Assembly (NCBI GenBank): GCA_003134505.1
Contig: PLBK01000015.1
Span: forward strand, 8,540-70,910
Direction: 5' to 3'
Source of the DNA: Actinomycetota bacterium
GTDB lineage: Bacteria > Actinomycetota > Thermoleophilia > Gaiellales > Gaiellaceae
Length of the DNA: 62,371 nt
In this document: positions 22,923 to 31,666 of the stretch, in pieces
Position numbering within the stretch: position 1 is the stretch's first letter
Layout: every line of letters begins with the position of its first letter
The notes under the pieces: generated by a model
The model's input: only the letters and a program-made list of their open reading frames with translations
Database searches by the model: none
Told to the model about the DNA's origin: nothing
Made by a program: the position numbers and the translations under genes

Positions 22923-25742
22923 CTACGGCGTCTTGACGATCCGGAGCGTGTACGCGCTGGCGCCCGGCGCGGTCAGCTTCACCTCGACGTCGTACCAGCC
23001 GCCGGCGGTCGCCTGGTAGCGGAAGCTCTGGGTCGGCCCCGAGTGGAGCGACTGGAACGCACGGTGGGCCTGGAGCACCTGCGGCGTGCCGGCGACGTGT
23101 TGCGTCCCGGGCTTCCAGAGCACGAGCTGCAGCCGCGCAACACCGGAGCCGTGGAGCGTCACCGCCAGCTGCTCTCCCCGGGCGATCCGAACGGCGTAGA
23201 CGTCGACCGGGTCGTCCCAGTAGTCCGTGGTCGCGTGGACGACGGCCGAGCCGCCCCAGAGCTTCGGGGCCAGCGCGCCGGCGTCGTCGTTCGGCTCCAG
23301 CCGGTCCGGGACCGGCAGCGGCCCGGCGAGCGCGCCGAGCGCCGCTGCGATGTCGAGGCTCCCCCAGCCCGAGAGCGAATCGCGGCCGACCAGGCAGCGA
23401 GGGCAACCGTTGGCCGGCGTGACGTCGTCGGCCGACCGCTCGAGGATCGTCGTCAGCTGGTCCGGGGTCAGGCCGGGATGCACGGCGAGCAGCAGCGCGG
23501 CCGCGGCCGTGACCTGCGGGACGGCGAACGACGTCCCTTCGCCGGCGCGGTAGTCGCTCGAGCCGCAATCCGAGTACCCCTGGTCGACGCACGACGGGCG
23601 CTGGGCGGTCAGCGAGCGCGGAAAGGTCGAGAGGATGCCGACGCCGGGCGCGACCAGATCGGTGAACACGGCGTCACGGTTCGAGAACGACGGGACCGAT
23701 CCGTCCTGGGCCAGGGCCCCGACCCCGAGCACGTGCGGCAATGCGGCCGGATAGGTCGCATACGGCCAGGGCGTCGAGGGCGAGTCGTCGCCGTTCCCGA
23801 CCGCTGCGAGCACGAGCACGCCGTGACTCGTCGCGTACTGAACCGCGGCCGCCTCGATCGCCGAGAACTCGTCCACGGTCGGGTCGAGCGGATCGCGAAC
23901 CGCGCCGAGGCTGAGGTTGATCACCTTGGCGCCGTGGTCGACCTCCCAGCGGATCGCCCTCGCCTCGACGGCCGGGTCGATCGTCTGGTCGGGACCGACG
24001 ACCTTCGCGACGATCAGCTTGGCCGGAAAGGCGATGCCGGCGATCCCCTGGCCGTTCCCGAGCGCCGCCGCGATCTCTCCCGCGACGAAGGTGCCGTGGC
24101 CGATCTCGTCGTCGGCGCTGCCCCCCACGAAGCTGCGGGCGAGCGCGATCTTGCCCGCGAACTCGGGGTGGTCGCTATCGATGCCCGTGTCGACGATCCC
24201 GACGAGCACGGGCGAGAGATCGGGCAGCTCCGGCCAGAAGTCGAACGCGTGGTCGTGCACCAGGTACCACTGCTGCGCCGCCAGCGGATCGGCCGGGACG
24301 AAGGCGCGCGTCTGAGGGCGGCGCGGCCCCTGTCCCGCCCCCCCGACCTGGAGGAGACGCGAGCCCGCTCCCTGCACCTGGACCGAGAGCGGCTGCCCCT
24401 TGATCCCGGGCGCGGAGAGTCGGAAGAGCGTCGTCTGCTGCGGCGAGACGCCGACCGAGAACGTGCCGTCCTGGGCGAGGGTCAGCGCCGGGCCGGGCGA
24501 CCACACGCCGCCGCCCGTGGACTGCTCGAGCACGACGGGGCCCTTGACGGCGCGCACGCTGCCGGTGAGCGTGACCGCCGTTCCCGCCGGAACCGTCCCG
24601 ACCGGGCGAGACAGGGTGAGCAGGCCGATCTTCACGAACGTCGAGCGCAGGCCGAGCGATCCACGCAGGAAGCTGGAGCCGAGCGTCTTGGAGGCGCCGC
24701 TCGAGGTCGTCAGGACGATCTGCCGGGCGTGGGCGTTCGCGGGCATCGGCGTCAGGCCCGTGACGCCCGCGACGTGGACCGCCTTCGACACCTGCGCGCC
24801 CGTGAACACGACCGGGCCCCAGTTGTGCCACGGCGACGCCGCGTCGTAGGGGTCCCGTTGCGACACGAGGTAGGGAATCGGCTTCGCGCCGGGCACGAGG
24901 TCGGTGATCGCCGTCGTCCGGCCCCCCGACGAGGAGGAGAAGTACGTCGTCGCAGGCTGGCCCTGGTAGAGCAGCACCTGGCCCTTCGTCTGGGTCACCG
25001 CCTGCACGCCGGCGGGCGACTCACCCTCGATCCCGCCGTAGACCTGGCTGCGCTCGTCGGTGTAGAGGATCTTGCCCACCCCGAGCGTGGCGACGGCGTA
25101 CGAGCGCGTGGCGACGGCCTGGGCCTCGAGCGCCGCCGGCGGCCACTCCTTCGGCATCTCGCCGGTGACGACGCCGCGGACGTAGTTGTCGAGCGAGACC
25201 ACGTTCACCACCTGGAGGTGAGCCCCGACCACCTGGAACTGGATCGTGCCCCGGTAGGGGTTGTGGAAGACGAGCGGCGCCTTGCCCGGCTGGAGCGTGA
25301 GCGGGCCGGGAAGAATCTGAGGGGCGGCAGCCGGATCGAGCTGGACGTTCAGGCCCGGGTCGACCGTGACCTGCCCCGAGGTGACCTGATGCACCGTGCC
25401 CGAGCCGTCCCGGAGCCGGAACGGGCCCGAGGAGGAGACGGTGACGGAGCCGGCCGTGTCGGCGAGCAGCACGCGCACCGTCTTCACCGGCGACGGGCCG
25501 AGCTGCGTACCGGGGTAGTAGAAGCCGAGGATCTTGTCGTAGGTCGCGCCCGCCTTCGCCATCCCGTAGGCGCCCCACTGGCCCATCCCGACACCGTGCC
25601 CGTAGCCGTGGCCGCTGATCGCGAAGGTCGTCGACGTGACGGGCTCGGACTGCGCGCGACTCCCCAGCGCCGACCCGCCCAGCACCGAGCCGGCAACGGC
25701 AAGGCAGAACGCGAGAGCGAGAAGCGAGAGGCGGAAGCGCAT
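22923..25742 (-). CDS. SpoIID/LytB-subtilisin (S8) fusion protein
   Basis: This 939-residue secreted protein joins two enzymes. After a signal peptide (MRFRLSLLALAFCLAVAGSV) comes SGHGYGHGVGMGQWGAYGMA, then a SpoIID domain (about 70-330) with the family glutamate in GEMPKEWPPAALEAQAVATRSYA (Glu195). SpoIID proteins cleave or activate cleavage of cell-wall glycan. From about 490 to 790 lies a subtilisin-like protease with the complete triad Asp518 (VDTGID), His549 (GHGTFVAGE) and Ser738 (GEGTSFAVP). The last ~110 residues look like a PPC-type domain (DVYAVRIARGEQLAVTL). ATG 25742 is chosen because the signal peptide starts there. Joining both modules is unusual. The gene follows rfbB by 61 bases. 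Confidence 0.88.
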   Translation of the reverse strand: MRFRLSLLALAFCLAVAGSVLGGSALGSRAQSEPVTSTTFAISGHGYGHGVGMGQWGAYGMAKAGATYDKILGFYYPGTQLGPSPVKTVRVLLADTAGSVTVSSSGPFRLRDGSGTVHQVTSGQVTVDPGLNVQLDPAAAPQILPGPLTLQPGKAPLVFHNPYRGTIQFQVVGAHLQVVNVVSLDNYVRGVVTGEMPKEWPPAALEAQAVATRSYAVATLGVGKILYTDERSQVYGGIEGESPAGVQAVTQTKGQVLLYQGQPATTYFSSSSGGRTTAITDLVPGAKPIPYLVSQRDPYDAASPWHNWGPVVFTGAQVSKAVHVAGVTGLTPMPANAHARQIVLTTSSGASKTLGSSFLRGSLGLRSTFVKIGLLTLSRPVGTVPAGTAVTLTGSVRAVKGPVVLEQSTGGGVWSPGPALTLAQDGTFSVGVSPQQTTLFRLSAPGIKGQPLSVQVQGAGSRLLQVGGAGQGPRRPQTRAFVPADPLAAQQWYLVHDHAFDFWPELPDLSPVLVGIVDTGIDSDHPEFAGKIALARSFVGGSADDEIGHGTFVAGEIAAALGNGQGIAGIAFPAKLIVAKVVGPDQTIDPAVEARAIRWEVDHGAKVINLSLGAVRDPLDPTVDEFSAIEAAAVQYATSHGVLVLAAVGNGDDSPSTPWPYATYPAALPHVLGVGALAQDGSVPSFSNRDAVFTDLVAPGVGILSTFPRSLTAQRPSCVDQGYSDCGSSDYRAGEGTSFAVPQVTAAAALLLAVHPGLTPDQLTTILERSADDVTPANGCPRCLVGRDSLSGWGSLDIAAALGALAGPLPVPDRLEPNDDAGALAPKLWGGSAVVHATTDYWDDPVDVYAVRIARGEQLAVTLHGSGVARLQLVLWKPGTQHVAGTPQVLQAHRAFQSLHSGPTQSFRYQATAGGWYDVEVKLTAPGASAYTLRIVKTP

Positions 25743-25803
25743 GACGAGGGGCCGAGGGGCGGCTATCGAGGGTAGCCGAAAAATCGGCTGAGCAGGGAAG
25801 TTC

Positions 25804-26796
25804 TTACGCGAGCCGGTGAGCGTACTGCCGCTCGTAGTACTCACGGTACTCGCCCGACTTGATCGGCTCCCACCAGTCGCGATTGGCGCGATACCACTCG
25901 ACCGTCTCGGTCAGCCCCGTCTCGCCGAACGAGTGCCGGGGCGACCAGCCGAGGGTGCGCAACTTCGCGTCGTCGAGCGCATACCGACGGTCGTGGCCGG
26001 CTCGATCCTCGACATGCCGGATCAGGCCGGCGTCGACGCCGGTCAGCTCGACGATTCGGTGCGTGACCTCGATGTTCTCGAACTCCTCGCCGCCGACGTT
26101 GTAGACCTCGCCCGGCTCGCCGTCGCGGAGCACGAGCTCGATCGCAGCGCAGTGGTCGTCGGCGTGGAGCCACTCGCGCACCTGCTTGCCGTCGCCGTAG
26201 ACCGGAAGCTCGAGCCCCTCCAGCGCGTTCGTGACGAACAGCGGGATCAGCTTCTCCGGGTACTGGTGCGAGCCGAACGTGTTCGCTCCCCGCGTGATCG
26301 ACGCCCTGACGCCGTAGGTGCGGACGTACGCGAGCACCTGCAGGTCGCCGGCGGCCTTGGCCGCGGCGTACGGGCTCGACGGGCGCAGCGGATCGTCCTC
26401 GCGCGAGCGGATGTTCGGCTCCAGGTCGCCGTAGACCTCGTCGGTCGAGACCTGGACGTACCGAGCACCGCTCTCGCGCGCCCATTCGAGCAGCGTCTGC
26501 GTGCCGAGCACATCGGTGTGGACGAACTCGCGCGGGCCGAGGATCGAGCGGTCGACGTGGGTCTCGGCCGCGAAGTTGGCGACGGCGGCGCACCCGGTGC
26601 CCGCGGCGGCGACTGCCTCCGGATCGGCGATGTCGCCGTGGTGGAACTCGTGCTCGACGCCCTCGAGATTGGCCCTGTTCCCCGAATAGGTCAGCCGGTC
26701 GAGGACGACCGCCTCGTCGCCCTTAGCCGCCAGCCGCTTGACGAAGTGCGAGCCGATGAACCCCGCGCCCCCGGTGACGAGCACACGCATCGACAC
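25804..26796 (-). CDS. rfbB: dTDP-glucose 4,6-dehydratase
   Basis: It converts dTDP-glucose to dTDP-4-keto-6-deoxyglucose, the second step of dTDP-rhamnose synthesis. The 330-residue short-chain dehydrogenase-type protein has the NAD motif VLVTGGAGFIGSHFVKRL, STDEVYGDLE with the active-site Thr-Asp-Glu, and the YAAAKA (YxxxK) motif, plus RGANTFGSHQYPEKLIPLF. The GTG at 26796 or the ATG two codons later (26790) can serve as start. It lies 3 bases after rfbD, in the order rfbA-rfbC-rfbD-rfbB. Confidence 0.95.
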   Translation of the reverse strand: MSMRVLVTGGAGFIGSHFVKRLAAKGDEAVVLDRLTYSGNRANLEGVEHEFHHGDIADPEAVAAAGTGCAAVANFAAETHVDRSILGPREFVHTDVLGTQTLLEWARESGARYVQVSTDEVYGDLEPNIRSREDDPLRPSSPYAAAKAAGDLQVLAYVRTYGVRASITRGANTFGSHQYPEKLIPLFVTNALEGLELPVYGDGKQVREWLHADDHCAAIELVLRDGEPGEVYNVGGEEFENIEVTHRIVELTGVDAGLIRHVEDRAGHDRRYALDDAKLRTLGWSPRHSFGETGLTETVEWYRANRDWWEPIKSGEYREYYERQYAHRLA

Positions 26797-26799
26797 AGC

Positions 26800-27618
26800 C
26801 TAGTCCGCGATTCGTGCCAGGCACGCGCGGAGCCCGTCGCGCCAGTGCGGCAGCCGCGGCGTGTCGGGCTTTTCGCTGCGCAGCACCGAGTACGCGGGCC
26901 GCGGGGCAGGACGGCCGAGCTCTGCCGTCGTGATCCGCCGCACGCGGCAGTCGATCCCGGCTTCCTCGAAGATCGCCTCCGCGAAGTCGGCCCAGGTGCA
27001 GTCCCCGTCGGCGGCGACGTGGTAGAGGCCGAACGGGAGCTCGACGATCCGGCGCGTCGCCTCCGCGAGGTGGCCGACGTAGGTCGGCGAGCCGCGCTGG
27101 TCGTCCACGACCGCCACCTCGTCGCGTTCCCGCCCGAGCTCGAGCATCGTCCGCAGGAAGTTCTTGCCGGTCGCGCCGAAGAGCCACGACGACCGCACGA
27201 CCCAGCCCTCGCCCACCTCGCGCTCGCCGGCGAGCTTGGTCCGCCCGTAGGCGGACAGCGGATCCGGCGGATCGGACTCGATGTACGGGGAGCGCTTCTC
27301 CCCGTTGAACACGTAGTCGGACGAGTAGTAGACGAGCGGCGCGCCGAGCAGAACCGCGTGCTGGGTGCCGACCACGTTGACCGTCCACGCCGCGTCCGCG
27401 TCGTCCTCGGCCCCGTCGACGTCGGTCCAGGCCGCCGCGTGCAACACCAAGCAACAGTCTGTTACCTGGCTCGGAGGCGGCTGCGTGACGTCCCAGTCGG
27501 CGTGCGAAAGCGCCAGCGTGCCCGGGAACGCCTCCGTCAGCGCGCAGCCGAGCTGGCCGCCGGCGCCGGTTACGAGGACGCGTCCCGCTGCGACAGGGTC
27601 GGTGTCCGGGTGCTCCAC
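26800..27618 (-). CDS. rfbD: dTDP-4-dehydrorhamnose reductase
   Basis: It makes the final reduction to dTDP-L-rhamnose with NAD(P)H. The 272-residue protein has RVLVTGAGGQLGCALTEAFPG near the N-terminus, the VLHAAAWTDVDGAE segment, YYSSDYVFNG and the catalytic YGRTKLAGE, then SSWLFGATGKNF. The GTG at 27618 makes it overlap the 3' end of the rfbC-like gene by 49 bases, an unusually long overlap. No closer in-frame start lies before the NAD motif. Confidence 0.93.
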   Translation of the reverse strand: MEHPDTDPVAAGRVLVTGAGGQLGCALTEAFPGTLALSHADWDVTQPPPSQVTDCCLVLHAAAWTDVDGAEDDADAAWTVNVVGTQHAVLLGAPLVYYSSDYVFNGEKRSPYIESDPPDPLSAYGRTKLAGEREVGEGWVVRSSWLFGATGKNFLRTMLELGRERDEVAVVDDQRGSPTYVGHLAEATRRIVELPFGLYHVAADGDCTWADFAEAIFEEAGIDCRVRRITTAELGRPAPRPAYSVLRSEKPDTPRLPHWRDGLRACLARIAD

Positions 27619-28031
27619 AGCTCCACGACGCGCGGGTCGTCCCAGGGAATGCCGTGCTCGTCCGGGTCGGCGGGGTCGTACTCCTCGGTCACGTGGTAAC
27701 AGAAGAGGACGTCGGTGAGCGCCTCGAAGCCGTGCGCATGACGGCCGGGGATGTACAGGGCGACCGGGTTTTCGTCCCCGATGTCCTCCGTGAACGTCTC
27801 ACCCGAGGATCGGTCGAGGACGACGATGCGCGCCGTGCCCTGCAGGCAGACGAACAGGTCGTCCTGACCGCGCTCGTGGTAGTGCAGCCCGCGGATCACG
27901 CCCTGCTGCGAGAACGAGACGTTCGTCTGCCGGGTCGGCTTCGGCAGGAGCGACTCGCGCCGCAGCTCGATCAGCCACCCCCGCTCGTCCTCGAACCGGC
28001 GGAGCGGCAACCGCTGGATGCCGTCGATCAC
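27570..28031 (-). CDS. rfbC: dTDP-4-dehydrorhamnose 3,5-epimerase family protein
   Basis: It epimerises the 4-keto-6-deoxy sugar at C3 and C5. The 153 residues form a cupin with the family RGLHYHERGQDDLFVCLQGTARIVVLDRS block; the histidine-containing GLHYH is the active-site region. It is shorter than typical RmlC (about 180 residues), mainly at the C-terminus, but the core is complete. GTG 28031 overlaps the rfbA stop (GTGA). Its end overlaps rfbD by 49 bases. Confidence 0.85.
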   Translation of the reverse strand: MIDGIQRLPLRRFEDERGWLIELRRESLLPKPTRQTNVSFSQQGVIRGLHYHERGQDDLFVCLQGTARIVVLDRSSGETFTEDIGDENPVALYIPGRHAHGFEALTDVLFCYHVTEEYDPADPDEHGIPWDDPRVVELWSTRTPTLSQRDASS

Positions 28032-28771
28032 CTGTTGGCGCCGTTCCGGCGGACGAAGTCGTTGACGGCGTAGTAGGCGTCGATCGACTCGCCCGCGTCG
28101 CCCCAGAAGCCCTCGACCACGTCGTACTGCATGGCGCTGCGCTCGACGTACCAGTTGTTCACGTCCGTGATCTCGAGCTCCCCGCGGCCGGACGGCGCGA
28201 GCGAGGGCAGAACGTCCCACACCGCCCCGTCGTAGAAGTACACACCGGTGACCGCGTAGTCGCTGGGCGGCTCCTCGGGCTTCTCGATGATCCGGACGAG
28301 GCGCCCGTCCGCGTCCAACTCGGGCACGCCGAGGTGACGGAGGTGCTCGCGATCGTCCTCGCGGGCGAGCAGGATGCGCCCGCCGTACTCCTGGCCCCGG
28401 AAGTGCTCGACCGCCGGCCGGAGCGACCGCTCGAAGACGTTGTCGGCCAGCATGACCACGCAGCGGCCCTGCTCGACGAAGTGCTCCGCCAGCCCGAGGG
28501 CCTCGGCGATGCCGCCCGGTCGCTCCTGATAGGCGTACAGGAGGCGATCGCAGCCGTAGGCGTGCCCGTTGCCGAGCAGCCGCAGGAACTCGCCGGCGTG
28601 CGTCCCGCCGGTGACGATCATGATCTCCTCGACGCCGGCGCCGACGAGCGCCTCGATCGCGTACTCGATCATCGGCCGGTCGTAGATCGGCAGCAGGTGC
28701 TTGTTCGTGATGCGCGTCAGGGGGTCGAGCCGCGACCCCGTTCCGCCGGCGAGGACGACGCCCTTCACCAT
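28028..28771 (-). CDS. rfbA: Glucose-1-phosphate thymidylyltransferase (short form)
   Basis: It activates glucose 1-phosphate with dTTP, the first step to dTDP-rhamnose. The 247-residue protein starts with MVKGVVLAGGTGSRLDPLT (nucleotide-binding signature) and has NKHLLPIYDRPMIEYAIEAL, IMIVTGG and VMLADNVF. It lacks the C-terminal extension of long RmlA enzymes. The start is ATG 28771; GTG 28768 is nearly equivalent. The Hsp20 gene starts only 4 bases away on the other strand, so rfbA's ribosome-binding site lies inside that gene. Confidence 0.93.
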   Translation of the reverse strand: MVKGVVLAGGTGSRLDPLTRITNKHLLPIYDRPMIEYAIEALVGAGVEEIMIVTGGTHAGEFLRLLGNGHAYGCDRLLYAYQERPGGIAEALGLAEHFVEQGRCVVMLADNVFERSLRPAVEHFRGQEYGGRILLAREDDREHLRHLGVPELDADGRLVRIIEKPEEPPSDYAVTGVYFYDGAVWDVLPSLAPSGRGELEITDVNNWYVERSAMQYDVVEGFWGDAGESIDAYYAVNDFVRRNGANR

Positions 28772-28775
28772 CCAG

Positions 28776-29258
28776 ATGCTACTTCGGGCGGAACCTGCTC
28801 GGTACCCTGTCCCCATCTCCTCCCCCGGCGACATAGAGCGCCTGCACTCCGAGCTCGAGGAAGTGTTCAACGAGCTCTGGCACGGGCCCCGCTTCACGGT
28901 GCCCCGCCGCGGCTTCCGGCCGCGCATCGACGTCGTGCGCACGGAGGAGCCCGACGAGCTGCGCGTGACGGTCGACCTGGCCGGCGTCGATCCGGCCGAC
29001 GTCCACATCGCCGTGCACGAGCGCGCACTGCTGATCACCGGGCAACGACGGCGCCTGAAGCCGGATTGCCGGATCTCGTACCACCTGATGGAAGTCGAGT
29101 ACGGAGCCTTCGAGCGGCGCATCGGCCTCCCCGAGCACGTCGATCCCGACGGGGCGCGCGCCACCTACGAGCGCGGCCTGCTCACCGTCCTGTTGCCGGT
29201 CGCGGCCGCGGCGCCGCGCCCCGGCCGGATCCTGATCCGGGTCCGGACGGCCCCGTGA
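28776..29258 (+). CDS. Hsp20/alpha-crystallin small heat-shock protein
   Basis: This ATP-independent holdase binds unfolding proteins in the cytoplasm. The 160-residue protein has an alpha-crystallin domain (about 50-140): RPRIDVVRTEEPDELRVTVDLAGVDPADVHIAVHERALLITGQR, ending with YERGLLTVLLPV. The C-terminal I-x-I motif is present as RILIRV. The ATG at 28776 is the only standard start before the domain. Its stop overlaps the lon start (GTGA), so chaperone and protease are co-expressed. Confidence 0.9.
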   Translation: MLLRAEPARYPVPISSPGDIERLHSELEEVFNELWHGPRFTVPRRGFRPRIDVVRTEEPDELRVTVDLAGVDPADVHIAVHERALLITGQRRRLKPDCRISYHLMEVEYGAFERRIGLPEHVDPDGARATYERGLLTVLLPVAAAAPRPGRILIRVRTAP

Positions 29259-31666
29259 CCGAGCTGCTCACGGAGAGCGAGCTGTTCGAGGGCGACGTCC
29301 AGATCCCGTCGGCGCTCCCCGTCCTTCCGCTCAAGGAGACCGTCGTCTTCCCGCAGTCGATGACGCCGCTCGCGATCGGGCAGGAGCGCTCGGTGAAGCT
29401 CGTCGACGACGTCGTCTCCGGCGACCGGATGCTGGCGCTGCTGACCGTGCGCGGCGACGAGGTCGAGCAGGCCGGATTCGACGACGTCTACGAGATCGGC
29501 ACGGCAGGCCTCGTCCACCGGATGATCCGCATCCCCGACGGCACGCTCCGCATCCTCGTCCAGGGGCTCGCCCGGATCCGGCTCGACCGCCGCGTCTCCG
29601 ACGATCCCTATCCGGTCGGCGAGTTCTCGCAGCTGCCGGACGTCGTCACCCAGAGCCGCGAGGTCGAGGCGCTCGTCCGCACTGTGCAGAACCAGTTCGC
29701 GCGCGTCGTCGAGCTCGTGCCGACGCTGCCCGACGAGCTGCTGCTCGCCGCCGCGAACGTCGACGACCCCGGCGTGCTCACCTATCTCGTCGCCTCGACG
29801 CTCCGCCTCAAGACCGAGGAGAAGCAGAAGCTGCTCGAGACGACCGACGTCGAGCAGCGCCTTCGCGCCACGGCCGCGATCCTGAGCCGCGAGCTCGAGG
29901 TGTTCGAGCTCGGCTCGAAGATCCAGTCGCAGGTCGAGTCGGAGATGGGCAAGACGCAGCGCGAGTACTTCCTGCGCCAGCAGATGAAGGCGATCCAGGA
30001 GGAGCTCGGCGAGAGCGACCCGGAGCAGGCCGAGCTCGAGGAGCTGCGGCACCGGATCGACGAGTCGAACCTGCCCGAGGAGGTGCTCAAGGCCGCGAAC
30101 CGGGAGCTCGGACGGCTCGAGAAGCTGCCCGCCGCCGCCGCCGAGTACGGCGTCATCCGCACCTACCTCGACTGGATCCTGTCCGTGCCGTGGAACGAGA
30201 CGACCCCGGACAACCTCGATCTCGTCCAGGCGCGCCAGGTTCTCGACACCGACCACTACGACCTGGAGAAGATCAAGGAGCGGATCCTCGAGTCCCTCGC
30301 CGTCGGGAAGCTGAAGGGCGACGTCTCGGGGCAGATCCTCTGCTTCGTCGGGCCCCCGGGCGTGGGCAAGACGTCGCTCGGGCATTCGATCGCGAAGGCG
30401 CTCGGCCGGAAGTTCGTGCGCATCTCGGTCGGCGGCGTCCGCGACGAGTCGGAGCTCCGCGGCCACCGCCGCACGTACATCGGGGCCATGCCCGGAACGA
30501 TCGTCCGCGCGCTCCGCGACGCCGAGTCGCGCAATCCGGTGTTCATGATCGACGAGATCGACAAGATGGGTGCGGACTGGCGCGGCGACCCGGCGAGCGC
30601 GATGCTCGAGATCCTCGATCCGCAGCAGAACAACTCGTTCCGCGACCACTACCTCGACCTGCCCTTCGACCTCTCGAAGGTGCTGTTCGTGTGCACCGCC
30701 AACCAGCTGGAGACGATCCCGCCGCCGCTCATCGACCGCATGGACGTGATCCAGGTCACCGGGTACACCGAGGACGAGAAGCTCGAGATCGCCAGGCGGT
30801 ACCTGGTGCCCAAACAGCTCGAGGCGCACGGGCTCGATCCCGCGCGGATCGAGGTCGCCGACCCCGCGCTCCGCATGATCGTCCGCGAGTACACGCGCGA
30901 GGCGGGCGTCCGCGGGCTCGAGCGGCGGATCGCCGACCTGTGCCGCAAGGCGGCGCGGAAGGTGGCCGACGGCTACAACCGCAAGTTCCGGATCGACGAG
31001 AAGCGGGCCCGCGAGTGGCTCGGCCCGCGCCGGTTCGCCGGCGAGGTGCGCAAGCGCACGTCGGATCCGGGCGTCGCCACCGGGCTCGCCGTCACCGCCG
31101 CCGGCGGCGACGTCCTGTTCGTCGAGGCGACCGGGTACCCCGGAAAGGGGCAGCTGACGGTGACCGGCCAGCTCGGCGAGGTGATGCAGGAGTCGGCGCA
31201 CGCGGCGCTGTCCTGGGTGCGCAGCCATGCGGACCGGCTCGGCATCGACCCGAACTGGTTCGCCGAGCACGACGTGCACATCCACGTGCCCGCCGGGGCG
31301 GTGCCGAAAGACGGCCCCTCCGCCGGCATCACGATCGCGACGGCGCTCGTGTCGCTGGCGCGCGGGAAGGCCGTGTCGAACGACGTCGCCATGACCGGCG
31401 AGATCACGCTCACCGGCCAGGTGCTGCAGATCGGCGGCGTCCGCGACAAGGTGCTCGCCGCACAGCGCGCCGGCGTGCACAAGGTCATCCTCCCCCGGGA
31501 GAACGAGCCCGACCTCGCCGAGCTGCCCGAGCAGGCCCGCGAGCAGCTCCAGTTCGTCCTCGCCGACACGATCGAGGACGTGCTCGGCGAGGCGTTCGAC
31601 GGCGCAACCTCGCGTCGGCCCGGCGCGGCGGCGACACCCGAGCGCAGAGCCGCTAAGTCGGCGTAA
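29255..31666 (+). CDS. lon: ATP-dependent Lon protease
   Basis: Lon degrades misfolded and regulatory proteins in the cytoplasm. The 803-residue protein has the N-terminal substrate-binding domain (ALPVLPLKETVVFPQSMTPL), a AAA+ module with Walker A GPPGVGKTSLG (about residues 365-375), Walker B VFMIDEIDKM and sensor motifs, and a C-terminal serine protease domain with catalytic Ser in KDGPSAGI and Lys in GGVRDKVLAA. The length is typical. GTG 29255 overlaps the hsp20 stop; longer frames upstream are not coding. Its 3' end overlaps the convergent lipoprotein gene by 14 bases. Confidence 0.95.
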   Translation: MTELLTESELFEGDVQIPSALPVLPLKETVVFPQSMTPLAIGQERSVKLVDDVVSGDRMLALLTVRGDEVEQAGFDDVYEIGTAGLVHRMIRIPDGTLRILVQGLARIRLDRRVSDDPYPVGEFSQLPDVVTQSREVEALVRTVQNQFARVVELVPTLPDELLLAAANVDDPGVLTYLVASTLRLKTEEKQKLLETTDVEQRLRATAAILSRELEVFELGSKIQSQVESEMGKTQREYFLRQQMKAIQEELGESDPEQAELEELRHRIDESNLPEEVLKAANRELGRLEKLPAAAAEYGVIRTYLDWILSVPWNETTPDNLDLVQARQVLDTDHYDLEKIKERILESLAVGKLKGDVSGQILCFVGPPGVGKTSLGHSIAKALGRKFVRISVGGVRDESELRGHRRTYIGAMPGTIVRALRDAESRNPVFMIDEIDKMGADWRGDPASAMLEILDPQQNNSFRDHYLDLPFDLSKVLFVCTANQLETIPPPLIDRMDVIQVTGYTEDEKLEIARRYLVPKQLEAHGLDPARIEVADPALRMIVREYTREAGVRGLERRIADLCRKAARKVADGYNRKFRIDEKRAREWLGPRRFAGEVRKRTSDPGVATGLAVTAAGGDVLFVEATGYPGKGQLTVTGQLGEVMQESAHAALSWVRSHADRLGIDPNWFAEHDVHIHVPAGAVPKDGPSAGITIATALVSLARGKAVSNDVAMTGEITLTGQVLQIGGVRDKVLAAQRAGVHKVILPRENEPDLAELPEQAREQLQFVLADTIEDVLGEAFDGATSRRPGAAATPERRAAKSA

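Noticed and set aside
22044-25775. A 1243-residue open frame on the plus strand
   Set aside because: It lies antisense to the SpoIID-subtilisin and LLM genes, is dominated by Arg, Gly and Ala and shows no domain. GC-rich DNA often keeps such antisense frames open.
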